Shown here: positions 27,468 through 36,562 of the stretch, piece after piece
Numbering within the stretch: position 1 is the first letter of the stretch
Layout of the letters: each line of letters starts with the position of its first letter
Source: an uncultured Actinobaculum sp.
Lineage (GTDB): Bacteria; Actinomycetota; Actinomycetes; Actinomycetales; Actinomycetaceae
Length of the DNA stretch: 64,000 nucleotides
Assembly (NCBI GenBank): GCA_938020505.1
Contig: CALIHR010000052.1
Span: 84,527 to 148,526, forward strand
Reading direction: 5' to 3'
Program-made: the position numbers and the translations under genes
Notes under the pieces: generated by a model
Told to the model about the DNA's origin: nothing
Databases searched by the model: none
The model's input: the letters and a program-made list of their open reading frames with translations, nothing else

Positions 27468-28277
27468 TTATCCCCGCCTGCGGGACCTGCGGGAGCCTTC
27501 GACGGCCTTTTGCCGCTGATTCGTCTGAAACTCTTCGTCGAGAAGCGTGAGGTCGTCGGCCGTGACGAGCTGGCTCGCCACCGCGTACTCCACGAGCCTC
27601 GCACGCCGATAGGTCGCGTGGACGCCCTTCCCTCCGCGCAGCCCGCGCACACCGAGCCTGTCCAGCTTCTCGCAGACGTTGTCGAGCTTGCGGTTGAACC
27701 GCGTCTGCGTCCACCCCAGACGCTGGGCGGCTTCCTCCGAGCGGGGAATGTCCGAGGGGCCGGTCCCCACCCGCCGCAGCCAGTTTTCGGCCAGGGCGAG
27801 GATGAGAAGGCGCTGGCTGGGCGTGAGCGTCACCTGGCCCATGGTCGTCTCGCCGACGTCGTCGCGCCCCGTGGACGAGACCTCGTACATCGTGTCGGGA
27901 ACCGTCATGTCGATCTCATACGTCGTGGGGCCCGCGGTGAAGACGAGGCTCATGTTGTGCACGACGAGCGGAATCTGGCTTCCCGGGCCTATCCAGGATT
28001 GGAGCATTCCCGTGGTCTCGGCGACCGTCACGGCGATGCGCGAGCCGACGTTGCTGACCCACCACAGGCCGTTGTGCGACTCGATCACGAGGAAGTTTCG
28101 GTGGAGAAACGGATTGTCTTCAATCGCCAGGGTGCCGACGCGGCCGATCGTGAACGTGTCTCCCGGATCGATCTTGTAGACCTCGCCGCAGAACTCAATC
28201 TCGAGCGCCACACGCGCCTTCTGCGCGGGTTGCGCGACCGCAGCCGAGACCGCCTCGCTTTTAACATGTTGAGCCAT
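27468..28277 (-). CDS. FHA-like domain protein with C-terminal helix-turn-helix
   Basis: A 269-residue cytosolic protein. The N-terminal half looks like a forkhead-associated domain (GDTFTIGRVGTLAIEDNPFLHRNFLVIESHNGLWWVSNVGSRIAV in pieces), although the usual SxxH is LHRN. The C-terminal half contains a winged-helix-like segment (LTPSQRLLILALAENWLR, then EEAAQRLGWTQTRFNRKLDNVCEKLDRLGV). That combination suggests a phospho-responsive DNA-binding protein. GGAGG stands three bases before the start. It follows the kinase gene after 109 bp and is probably the last gene of the operon. Confidence 0.8.
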   Translation of the reverse strand: MAQHVKSEAVSAAVAQPAQKARVALEIEFCGEVYKIDPGDTFTIGRVGTLAIEDNPFLHRNFLVIESHNGLWWVSNVGSRIAVTVAETTGMLQSWIGPGSQIPLVVHNMSLVFTAGPTTYEIDMTVPDTMYEVSSTGRDDVGETTMGQVTLTPSQRLLILALAENWLRRVGTGPSDIPRSEEAAQRLGWTQTRFNRKLDNVCEKLDRLGVRGLRGGKGVHATYRRARLVEYAVASQLVTADDLTLLDEEFQTNQRQKAVEGSRRSRRRG

Positions 28278-28386
28278 CGATCCTCCTCCGTCTCCGGCAT
28301 GACCCCGATATGGACCATTGTGTCAGGTATTGCTGTTAAACGGGAACAGCGCCGTCAATGAGAGATCCCTTATAGTGAGAGATAGG

Positions 28387-29967
28387 TTACTGTCCCGATG
28401 TCACAACGCATGCACTGACCGCCTTTGATTCGTTCGAAACCCCCACTCGCCTGACCTGAACCGTGATACACGTCTCGACAGGCCTGGCCGCCACGGTCAC
28501 GCTCGTCTTCTCTGTGGCTTCGACTTTCCCCTCCCCCGCGGCGAACGGAGCCTTGTAGAGGTACATGTCGCCGTCGTGCGGGTCGGGATTCTCCCATGTG
28601 AACGTCACGCGCCCGTCTTTCACCGTCCCTTTGAGCTTTGTCACGCCCTGAGGCTGCTCCGCTCCGGGATCCATCTTCGTGGTTTCCGAGGCCGAGGGGG
28701 AAGGCTTGATGGTTTCGCCCTTGCCGCGGTTCATGAAATAGACCACGCTCAGCGCCACGACGAGGACGGCGACGGCCGCGATCGAGAATCGCGCGATCGG
28801 CTCGCGCAAAAAGGCCGCGAACTTTCGTTTGGCTCCGGGCGCCTCGGGCGGCGGGGCCTCCTCGGGCTCGTCGTCGCCGGCGGGCGCCCCGTAATACGAG
28901 TGGCGGCGGCCCGCGGAGGCGACGTCGGAGCTGTCGACGGCGAAAACGACCCCCGCTCCGCGATCGACCTCGATCGAATGCCGGCCGACCCGCCGAGGCA
29001 CGTCGCGCGTGTTCTCGTCGTCGATCGGGGAGATGGTCCGCACCGCCTGGCGCGTCGCGTCCTCATCGACAGTGGAAGACTCCTGCCATTCCTCCCCCTC
29101 GCCCTGAACGTTCATGTCGGTCGGGCGCTGATGGAGCTGCTCGGCCTGGATGAACTGAAGGGCCGTCGCAAACTCCCGCACCGACTGGTAGCGCTGTTTG
29201 GGGTCCTTCGCCATGGCCGTGGCCAGGACCCTCTCAAGCTCGTCGGGGGCGTCGGTGCGCCCGGTCTTCGGCAGCGGGGAGCGCAAAACTCGATTGATGA
29301 CGGCGATCTCCGAATTGTCGCCGTCGACGATCTCGAAGGGCGCGCGTCCGGCGACGAGGGTGTAGATCGTCGCGGCCAGAGAGTAGACGTCGACGGCGGG
29401 CGCGGCCTCCCCCTCGCCCGTCGCCTGCTCCGGCGGGGCCCAGGGAACGGAAAAGCCCTCGGCCTGAGTCGTGTCGCCCATCCGGGTCGCGATGCCGAAG
29501 TCCGTGAGCACCGGATGCTGATACGGAGTCATGAGGATGTTCGACGGCTTGATGTCGCGATGGACGATTCCCGCCCTGTGCAGCGTCTCGACCGCGCCGG
29601 CGATCTGTATGCCCACTTCGAGGGCGAATGTCACCGGCAGCGGGCGCATGCGCAAAAGCTTGCCCAGATGCGGCGGAGGGCAGTACTCCATGATGAGGTA
29701 CATGCGGCCGTCTTCGGTCTCCCCGGCGCCGTGCACGGAGACGACGGAGGGGTGCGAGCTCATACGCGCCATGAGGTTTGCCTCCGCGCGGAAAGCCAGC
29801 TTCTGCTGCTCGGTCACGCCCCGCCGAAGCACCTTGATGGCAACCTCGCGGTGCGGAACCTGCTGATCGTACAGGTACACGTCGGCGAAGCCGCCGGACC
29901 CCAGATAGGACAGGTACCTGGCATTGGGAATCTTCGGCGGTGTGGCGGGGCGGCGGCCGGCCGACAT
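28387..29967 (-). CDS. Membrane Ser/Thr protein kinase with extracellular FN3-like domain
   Basis: Hanks-type kinase of 526 residues. Gly loop LGSGGFADVYLYD, ATP lysine in REVAIKVLRRG, catalytic loop VHRDIKPSNIL, DFG in LTDFGIATRMG and a variant APE block VPWAPPEQATG are all present, so it should be active. A long juxtamembrane region, one membrane helix (FSIAAVAVLVVALSVVYFM, about residues 396-414) and an extracellular part with an FN3-like strand pattern (GRVTFTWENPDPHDGDMYLY) follow. No PASTA repeats occur. ATG 29967 overlaps the previous stop (TGATG). It faces the PP2C phosphatase of the same operon and is expected to phosphorylate partners read by the FHA domains. Confidence 0.94.
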   Translation of the reverse strand: MSAGRRPATPPKIPNARYLSYLGSGGFADVYLYDQQVPHREVAIKVLRRGVTEQQKLAFRAEANLMARMSSHPSVVSVHGAGETEDGRMYLIMEYCPPPHLGKLLRMRPLPVTFALEVGIQIAGAVETLHRAGIVHRDIKPSNILMTPYQHPVLTDFGIATRMGDTTQAEGFSVPWAPPEQATGEGEAAPAVDVYSLAATIYTLVAGRAPFEIVDGDNSEIAVINRVLRSPLPKTGRTDAPDELERVLATAMAKDPKQRYQSVREFATALQFIQAEQLHQRPTDMNVQGEGEEWQESSTVDEDATRQAVRTISPIDDENTRDVPRRVGRHSIEVDRGAGVVFAVDSSDVASAGRRHSYYGAPAGDDEPEEAPPPEAPGAKRKFAAFLREPIARFSIAAVAVLVVALSVVYFMNRGKGETIKPSPSASETTKMDPGAEQPQGVTKLKGTVKDGRVTFTWENPDPHDGDMYLYKAPFAAGEGKVEATEKTSVTVAARPVETCITVQVRRVGVSNESKAVSACVVTSGQ

Positions 29968-31949
29968 CAGGCTCCCGACCTCGGACCGAGCATTTGGATG
30001 GTCACACCCTCGCCGATGTCGATGACGTCGCTGACCCTGAGGAAGAACGGCTCCGTCGGGCTGATGCGGATCGGCCGCTCATTCGGACGCAGGACGTACG
30101 TCCCGTTGTTCGAGTTCCTGTCGACGAGTCGAACGTCCCAGTTGTCGACGCGAATCTCGCAGTGGGTCCGCGAAATCTGCTGATCGGGGCTCGGGACGGG
30201 GACGAGGTGGGCGCGCGGACGCCCGGGCTCCGGGGCGGACGCCGGCTTGCGGCCGATGATGATGTCGGCGTCGAGAGGCACGTTGAGCCCCGTGGACACC
30301 CAGATCTCCCCGAGGGACGGGCGGGGGTACCAATTCGGCTCGCCTCCGAGCGGGCCGCTGCATATCCTGCACACCTTCCCGTGGGGCGGGTTGAGGTGGC
30401 CGTTTTGGCACAGCACGGCCAGGACCATCGCTTGAGGAGACTCCGCCTGGACGCGCTCCCGCTCCTGCGCGCTCTGTTCGCCGACGACCGTCTCCGCGTC
30501 GTAGTCCTCGGCGGAGGCCCCCTCCTCGGCGGCGACGCGGGGGAAGGAAGGCTCAAACGGCCGAGCCCCCTGCTCGCCGTCTCGGGGGGCCTCTTCCTGC
30601 GGCGGGCCGTCCCAGCCCGCCTGGCCCTCGACGGGCGCCTCCTCTTCGACGACGTCGCCCGCCGGCTCGGCCGCGGCAGGCTCCTCGGCCGAGGGGGCCT
30701 CGTCGGCGACCTCCCAGGGGCGGGGGCTGCGGCGGACGGGCTCCTCGGCGGGCTCGGCGGACTCTTCCGCCGCATCCGCCGACCCCTGTTCGAGGCCTTC
30801 TGCCGCCTCGACGGGGGAGAACGCGGCCTGGGCCGCGTCTTCGGACTCGTCCAACTGGTCGGCCATGGGGAAGCGGCTTTCGATCGGGAACCGCGGCTCC
30901 TCCTCGGGGACGTCGCCCTCGGGCGCTTGATCGGCGGCCTCGCCGGCCGACGAGAGGTTCGCGGCGATCTCTTCGAGCTCTTCGGCGGGAATCGCCTCCT
31001 CCTCTTCGGGGGCGCCGTCTTCAGCGGCCGGGGTTTGAGCCGCGGGAGCCTCAGCCTCCCGGGGGGCGGAGGCCTCGGTCTCAACCGGGGCGGGTTCCTG
31101 CCACTCGGCTTTCTCTTCCTCGGCCTGAGCAGTGTGGAAGTCGCCGGGAACCGAGTCGATGAAGAACGGCGCCTCGGCGGACGGCTCCTCCGCCTCTTCC
31201 GAAGATTCGGCCGAGGCGACGTCGTCGGCGCCGTTGACGGCGTCGAGCGTGGGCTCGTCGAGCGGCATGCGCGTCTTTTCGAGGGCGTCAATCGGGTTGA
31301 CGGGAAGGGGGCTCTCCTCCTTCGCCGCGCCGTCGGCCTCGACGGGCTCCTCCGAGGCGCCGGGCGCCTCTTGCGCCGCAGCCGCCTCGGCCCCCTGATC
31401 GGCGGCCCCGTAGCCGCCGGGAGCCGGCGAAGAGCCCGCGGCGCCGTATGCGGCCGCCTCCCTGGCGCGGGAATCCGCGGCGGCTCCGCGGATCTCGGGA
31501 TGGCCGGGCACGAATGCGAGAAGAAGGGCGGAGGTCGCGGCGATGCCGTCGGCGAAGGGCAGCCCCTCCGCTCGGCCGACGCCGGCGCCGGGCCCGGCGT
31601 CGAGAACGAGGTCGGCCATGCGGTCAATGAAGGCCTCGTTCCAGGTCGGGGTCTCCATTCCGGTGCCCAGGACGTTTCCGTCCCTGTCGCACGCGCGGAA
31701 GGCCCCGCGAAGCGCGACTCGAAGATGCTCGTCTTCGGACACCGCGATGGCGAAAGCAGGGATCTGGCGCGACGGGCGCACGCCGAAGCCGAGGGCCTCC
31801 ACGAGCTGCTGGAAGGTCGATCCTGAACGGATGGCCTCCCACAGCCACTCTGCCTGGCTTGGGGTGGCGCCTTGAACCATCATGGCTCCGTGAGGCGCGA
31901 CGACGGCCAGAACGTCGCCGGATTTTGCCTGCGCACGTGTGATGTACAT
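29967..31949 (-). CDS. FHA-domain protein with zinc ribbon and long acidic linker
   Basis: A 660-residue protein. An N-terminal domain of about 150 residues (MYITRAQAKSGDVLAVVAPHGA, FAIAVSEDEHLRVALRGAFRACDRDG) resembles actinobacterial FHA partner proteins. About 320 residues rich in Ala, Glu and Pro then form a disordered linker. Near the end lie a zinc-ribbon-like segment (CQNGHLNPPHGKVCRICSG) and a canonical FHA domain (IIIGRKPAS, QQISRTHCEIRVDNWDV, DRNSNNGTYVLRPNE). The FHA residues Arg, Ser, His and Asn are intact, so phosphothreonine binding is likely. It lies between PP2C and the kinase, with TAG-GA-ATG spacing. Confidence 0.9.
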   Translation of the reverse strand: MYITRAQAKSGDVLAVVAPHGAMMVQGATPSQAEWLWEAIRSGSTFQQLVEALGFGVRPSRQIPAFAIAVSEDEHLRVALRGAFRACDRDGNVLGTGMETPTWNEAFIDRMADLVLDAGPGAGVGRAEGLPFADGIAATSALLLAFVPGHPEIRGAAADSRAREAAAYGAAGSSPAPGGYGAADQGAEAAAAQEAPGASEEPVEADGAAKEESPLPVNPIDALEKTRMPLDEPTLDAVNGADDVASAESSEEAEEPSAEAPFFIDSVPGDFHTAQAEEEKAEWQEPAPVETEASAPREAEAPAAQTPAAEDGAPEEEEAIPAEELEEIAANLSSAGEAADQAPEGDVPEEEPRFPIESRFPMADQLDESEDAAQAAFSPVEAAEGLEQGSADAAEESAEPAEEPVRRSPRPWEVADEAPSAEEPAAAEPAGDVVEEEAPVEGQAGWDGPPQEEAPRDGEQGARPFEPSFPRVAAEEGASAEDYDAETVVGEQSAQERERVQAESPQAMVLAVLCQNGHLNPPHGKVCRICSGPLGGEPNWYPRPSLGEIWVSTGLNVPLDADIIIGRKPASAPEPGRPRAHLVPVPSPDQQISRTHCEIRVDNWDVRLVDRNSNNGTYVLRPNERPIRISPTEPFFLRVSDVIDIGEGVTIQMLGPRSGA

Positions 31950-31951
31950 TC

Positions 31952-32761
31952 CTAACCCCTCCGGGGAACGGTGTCGTCGCCGACGATGCGGCGAGCGGCG
32001 GTAACGGTCTCTTCCTCAATATTGCCGCTTGGCCGCTGCGGACCACAATCCACGATGTCGACGACGACCACCGTGACGTTGTCCGAGCCGCCGGCGCCCA
32101 GAGCCTTCTGAACCAGCGTTTGCGCGGTCTCCTGCGGATCTTCCATGTATCGCGCCACCTCGCTGATCCTCTCGTTCGACACGACGGAGCTCAGGCCGTC
32201 CGAGCACAGGACGAAACGGTCTCCCATCGAGAGGGGCACAAGGAAGACGTCCGCACCCACGTCGCTTCCAGAATGCCCGCCGAGGGCGCGCGTGATGACG
32301 TTCCTGCGGCCCCAGTTGTTCCCGTCGGCCACTCCGGCGTCAATGAGCTCTTGGACCTCCGAATGGTCTTTCGTGACCTGGATGAACGCCATTCCGGACA
32401 AGTGGTAGGTGCGGGAGTCCCCGATGTTGAAGACGCGGGCGTACGGGAATCCGCCTTCGACGCCGAGGACGAGGCCCGTCAGCGTGGTCCCCGGGATCCC
32501 CGACTCGCTGGCGAGGCCGCGCACCGTCCTCGCCGCCAGGGCGATTCGCTCCTCGAGCTCGCCGGCGCTCACGAAGTCCCGGCCGTCAAGCGAGGCGAAT
32601 GCGTCCACCGCCGTGCGGGAGGCGACCTCTCCGGCGCTGTGGCCGCCCATCCCGTCGGCCACCACGAATACCGGCGAGGAGGCAAAGAGGGAGTCCTCGT
32701 TCAGTTCCCGCATTCCTATGTCCGTCGCGAATCCGCAGCGGGCATACGCGTAAGGGTTCAT
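31952..32761 (-). CDS. PP2C-family Ser/Thr protein phosphatase
   Basis: A metal-dependent phosphatase of 269 residues. Signature blocks are NEDSLFA, VFVVADGMGGHSAGEVAS, GTTLTGLVLG, FNIGDSRTYHL, FVLCSDGLSSVVSNERI and GGSDNVTVVVVDI; the acidic metal ligands are present. There is no membrane helix, so it is cytosolic. The start overlaps the RDD-FHA stop (ATGA). It is the natural antagonist of the kinase two genes downstream, acting on the FHA proteins or other operon products. Confidence 0.94.
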   Translation of the reverse strand: MNPYAYARCGFATDIGMRELNEDSLFASSPVFVVADGMGGHSAGEVASRTAVDAFASLDGRDFVSAGELEERIALAARTVRGLASESGIPGTTLTGLVLGVEGGFPYARVFNIGDSRTYHLSGMAFIQVTKDHSEVQELIDAGVADGNNWGRRNVITRALGGHSGSDVGADVFLVPLSMGDRFVLCSDGLSSVVSNERISEVARYMEDPQETAQTLVQKALGAGGSDNVTVVVVDIVDCGPQRPSGNIEEETVTAARRIVGDDTVPRRG

Positions 32762-34164
32762 TGGAACGTCACCCTCACGCGGCGCCCGCCGAAGACGACG
32801 CTCGCGCCGTCGGTGGCGAGCACGGGGTGGTTCGGCTGCACGGGGACCGGCTGGCCGTCCGGCGAGACGACGATGGTTCCGTTGGTCGATCTGAGATCGT
32901 CGACCCTGACGCCCCCAGGCATGAGGGTGAGCGCGACGTGGGTCTTGGAGACCGATTTCTGCAGGTCGGCCACGGGCATCGGCACGGCCGAGGGCCACGA
33001 CGGGTCGACGACGGGGTTCCTTCCGAGCACCACGGTTCCCCTGAGGACGTGGGTGACGCCGTCGTCGAACATGAGACGCACGGTGGCGGGCTCGCGGCTG
33101 CCGGCGACCCTCTCGATGATTCGGGTTTCGTCGAGGCTTCCCGCCCCGGCGCCCTCCGGGGCCTCGGCGGCTGCGGGGGGAGAGACCGCGTGGCGGGGCG
33201 AGCGCGCCGAACGCGACTGGCGCTGGGGGGAGTCCAAGGCGGGCGGAGAAGCCTCGGCGGCGGGGGAGATTCCGTACTCGTCGAGCTGCTCGGCGATCCG
33301 AGCCTGAGCTTGCGCCCGGTTGCTGCGGGCGCGCCTGGACATCCGGCCCTCCTCAGGATCGGGCGCTTGATTCTGAGGCGCGAACTGGGAGGTCTCCGGC
33401 GCGGGGTAGCCGGGGGCGTCGTGCCGCGGCCCGTAAGCCGCCTCCGGCGCGCTGTAGGCCGACTGCCCGTAAGCCGCCTCCGGCGCGCTGTAGGCTGACT
33501 GCCCGTACTCCGCAGGCGGAGCCTGACGCTGGTCGACGACCCTGGAGAAGCCGGGGCCGACCAGCCCTGGCGCCTGCGCGTAGGGATCGGCCGGCGGCTC
33601 GGCGGCCGACATTCCGGACGGAGCCCCCTGCAAAGGGGCGGCCATCGGCGATCCGGCCGACTGCGCCAGCTGGGCGCTCGCGGCGGAAGGGGCGCCGAAT
33701 TCGTCGTCGTCCTCGATGGGGCGCCGCGTGTCGACATAGATGATGCCTCCGACCCTGTCGAACCACGTGCGCCCGAAACGGTCGCTCGTGAAGTGAAGGA
33801 TGAACGGGAGGCCGACGACGAGGGTCGCCAAAGTCACCGCGGCCTCGACGGCGTACTTCTGTATTGCGAGCACTCCGGCGTTGCCGCCGTCCCTCATTCG
33901 GACGGCCGCCACGCCGAGGGACGTCAGCCCCGGAAGAGTCCCCCTCTTGGCGACGTAGCAGCAGTTGCCCGCGATGAAAACGACGATCAGCCCCACGCAC
34001 GCGACGTAAGGCATCGGCTTTTCGCCAGGCGGCGGGAAATCCGCGTCCACTATCGGTAGAGCCGAGGCTCCTAGCTCGGCCACAACGATGAGAAGGCTGA
34101 GGATCCGCGACGTGGTGCGACGCCGCTTGCCCGCTGGCTGATAGAACACCCTCTCATTACTCAT
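32758..34164 (-). CDS. RDD-type membrane protein with C-terminal FHA domain
   Basis: ATG 34164 follows GAGGG and overlaps the preceding stop. The N-terminus has RDD-like membrane segments (ILSLLIVVAELGASALPIV, MPYVACVGLIVVFIAGNCCYVA, AAVTLATLVVGLPFILHF). A linker of about 200 residues contains a tandem 12-residue repeat (AYGQSAYSAPEA, about 33428-33505). The C-terminal FHA domain is intact: VVLGRNPVVD, QKSVSKTHVALTLMPGG, DLRSTNGTIV. It should bring phosphothreonine recognition to the membrane, next to the kinase and PP2C of the same operon. Confidence 0.9.
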   Translation of the reverse strand: MSNERVFYQPAGKRRRTTSRILSLLIVVAELGASALPIVDADFPPPGEKPMPYVACVGLIVVFIAGNCCYVAKRGTLPGLTSLGVAAVRMRDGGNAGVLAIQKYAVEAAVTLATLVVGLPFILHFTSDRFGRTWFDRVGGIIYVDTRRPIEDDDEFGAPSAASAQLAQSAGSPMAAPLQGAPSGMSAAEPPADPYAQAPGLVGPGFSRVVDQRQAPPAEYGQSAYSAPEAAYGQSAYSAPEAAYGPRHDAPGYPAPETSQFAPQNQAPDPEEGRMSRRARSNRAQAQARIAEQLDEYGISPAAEASPPALDSPQRQSRSARSPRHAVSPPAAAEAPEGAGAGSLDETRIIERVAGSREPATVRLMFDDGVTHVLRGTVVLGRNPVVDPSWPSAVPMPVADLQKSVSKTHVALTLMPGGVRVDDLRSTNGTIVVSPDGQPVPVQPNHPVLATDGASVVFGGRRVRVTFQ

Positions 34165-36562
34165 GAGTTCCCTCTTTTTCATTAGGTCTCTTGGGAGGAT
34201 ATACCGACCCGGCGGATCCGCGCTCGCCTTGTTCATGGGGACTGCTAGCCTTGAAGGGCTTCACTCGCTTCCAGCGGCGCACCACGCCCGCCCGCGGAGG
34301 TTTCGACTTGCGGCGCGCGCCGAAGGATTTCAAGGAAAAACGCGACCTTCTGGCCGAGGCTCGACGGATGACGGACTTCGCCTCCTCCGCGCTTCGCCAC
34401 GTCGCCGTCAAAGAAGTATCGCCAATATCACCGCTTCCGAAGACTGAGGCGTCGGCCCTGCGGGCCGTTTCTACGATGGGCGCCGAATCGACCTCCGCTT
34501 TTCCTGCGGACGCCTTCTTCCCGGAGAGGGCCTTTGCGACCGCGTCCGTCACCGCGGACGCCTGCTCGCTGCGGGTCATCCGGGCGTCGACCGCCACCCG
34601 CCCGTCGCGGGCGACGTCGAGCACGTCCTCCCACGCTCCGGCGGCCCTCTCGTCGGGGCGGCCTTTCGTCCGCCGCCTGCGCGTGCGCAGCGCCTTCGCG
34701 GCGAGGACGGCGACGAAGGGGCCGACGACGAGCAGCGTGACGCCCAGCCCCGTCGCGATGTAGAAGAACCAGCGGGAGACCCCCGCGTCCTCGTCCTTCT
34801 TGCGGTCGTCGTCGTTTTGGTTGGTGGGGGTCAGCTCGACCGGCTGGTCGAGCGGATCGGGCGGCTGGATCACGATGGGCCGGGGGTTCGGCTTCGGTTT
34901 GGGCTCTTGAGTCTGCAGCTTCTTGTCTCGCGGCGGCGTCGGGTCGAACATCACCCACCCGTATCCGTCGAAGTTGATCTCGACCCACACGTGGGCGTCG
35001 CGGCCCTTGATGTTGATCGTTCCGTCCTTGTGGGAGTCGGGGTAGAAGCCCATGACGACGCGGGCGGGCATTCCCGCCGACCTCGCCATGAGGGCCATGG
35101 CGACGGCGTACTGCTCGTCGTCGCCCTGCATGTACTCGGCCTCCAAAAAGGCCTGGATCCTCTGGTTCCTGTGCCCCGGGCGCGAGGGAGACTGCTCGCC
35201 GCCCGCGTAGAACCCGTTGTTCTTCAGGTGCTGCTCGATTGCGCGGGCCTGCTGAATCGGGCTCATCGTCCCCTTGAGGATCTTCTGGGTCTTTGCGGCG
35301 ACGGCGTTGGGCACGTTCGCATTCTCCTCCATCGGCACCGCCCCGAAGGCGTGGCCTTCGAGCTGCCTGTCCGACGGGGCGGGCCGGACGAGGTCGACGA
35401 TCCTGTACGAGTCCCCCTCCCTCAGAGGCGTGACGGTCAGAGCCGTCTGCTCCGAGGGCGAGTAGTAGAGGTCGTCTTGGAGCTTCTTGGCCCGGTCGCC
35501 CGCGAATTTCAGGTGGGTGAGAAGGCCTCCTCCCGGAACCCACACGCCCGAGTACTTGCCCACCGAAATCGAAAGCCCGCTGGGACGGGACTTGGCGGGC
35601 GGGTTCTCGAGGGAGACGTCCGGGCCGATGCGCCGGAAGCCCTTTTTCGGGTCCGTCGAGACGTTGTAGACGATCCCGTCGTAGACGTCGAGGGTGGCCA
35701 GGCGCACCCGCTCGTCCTTCTTCAGCCCCGCAACGGAGAAAAGGGTCTCGCTCGCATGCTGGTCGTTGTACGAGCGGAAATCGGACAGAGGCGACGGGTA
35801 CTCGCGCACATTGAGCGGCGGGACGACGTGGTCGCGCACGGCGTACCGCGCCTGCGAGTCCGTGAGCGCGGGAGCGAGCGCGAGCGCCGCCACGGCGCCC
35901 GCCCCCGCGAGCGCAAAGGCCCCGTTTCGGCGCCGTCGGCTCGCCTTCTCCCCCGCCTCCGCGGCGGAGACCGCCACGACTCTGCGCCTTTCTATGACGC
36001 GCGAACACCAGACGAGGCCGATCAGGCCCACGGTCACTCCGATCCACCGGGCCAGAGGCGCCTGCCTCGAGCCGAAGAGGATTCCCAGAATCACGACCAG
36101 CCCGACGGGAATGACGCCCCACTCGGGCCGCGAAGTGCGCAGCGCCAGCGAGCCGCATATGAGCGCCGCGACGAGGCACGCGAAGTAAGGCAGGACGGTC
36201 GGCCCCACGAAGGCCGCCGCGGGCGGGGTGAGCGTGAGAAGGTCCTTCCACCCCTTGATGGTCTGCACCATGAGCATCTGCAGAGCCTCGGAGTTCGGCA
36301 GCCACCCCGCGGCGGCCACGGGCCGCAAGGCGATCGCCCCGCCGAACAGCAGGTAGCATGCGACGCCGAAAACGGCCGTGAGCCACGGCGTGAGGCGGGC
36401 CGCGCAACCGACCCAGGCGACGGCCACGCCCACGGCGATGCCGCCGAGGGCCGCGACGTATCCGCTGAGGTCGCCGAAAACCGGCCCCCACGTCATGCTC
36501 GCGGCGACGAGCATGACGACGAGGACGCCGAGGTCCATGTAGCGCAGGCGGCTTGCGGGCAT
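34157..36562 (-). CDS. TgpA-like membrane protein with transglutaminase fold, nucleophile replaced
   Basis: An 801-residue protein. It starts with about eight membrane helices (DUF3488-like), a large extracytoplasmic part with the transglutaminase core, then a helix (FFYIATGLGVTLLVVGPFVAVLAA) and a cytosolic tail. In the core the usual GDCEQ motif reads GDDEQYAVAMALMARSAGMPARVVMGF, so Asp stands at the cysteine position. HVWVEINFDGYGWVMFDPTPP keeps His and Asp. It is therefore probably a non-catalytic or altered member. ATG 36562 overlaps the DUF58 stop (TGATG). It lies between DUF58 and RDD-FHA. Confidence 0.9.
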   Translation of the reverse strand: MPASRLRYMDLGVLVVMLVAASMTWGPVFGDLSGYVAALGGIAVGVAVAWVGCAARLTPWLTAVFGVACYLLFGGAIALRPVAAAGWLPNSEALQMLMVQTIKGWKDLLTLTPPAAAFVGPTVLPYFACLVAALICGSLALRTSRPEWGVIPVGLVVILGILFGSRQAPLARWIGVTVGLIGLVWCSRVIERRRVVAVSAAEAGEKASRRRRNGAFALAGAGAVAALALAPALTDSQARYAVRDHVVPPLNVREYPSPLSDFRSYNDQHASETLFSVAGLKKDERVRLATLDVYDGIVYNVSTDPKKGFRRIGPDVSLENPPAKSRPSGLSISVGKYSGVWVPGGGLLTHLKFAGDRAKKLQDDLYYSPSEQTALTVTPLREGDSYRIVDLVRPAPSDRQLEGHAFGAVPMEENANVPNAVAAKTQKILKGTMSPIQQARAIEQHLKNNGFYAGGEQSPSRPGHRNQRIQAFLEAEYMQGDDEQYAVAMALMARSAGMPARVVMGFYPDSHKDGTINIKGRDAHVWVEINFDGYGWVMFDPTPPRDKKLQTQEPKPKPNPRPIVIQPPDPLDQPVELTPTNQNDDDRKKDEDAGVSRWFFYIATGLGVTLLVVGPFVAVLAAKALRTRRRRTKGRPDERAAGAWEDVLDVARDGRVAVDARMTRSEQASAVTDAVAKALSGKKASAGKAEVDSAPIVETARRADASVFGSGDIGDTSLTATWRSAEEAKSVIRRASARRSRFSLKSFGARRKSKPPRAGVVRRWKRVKPFKASSPHEQGERGSAGSVYPPKRPNEKEGTHE

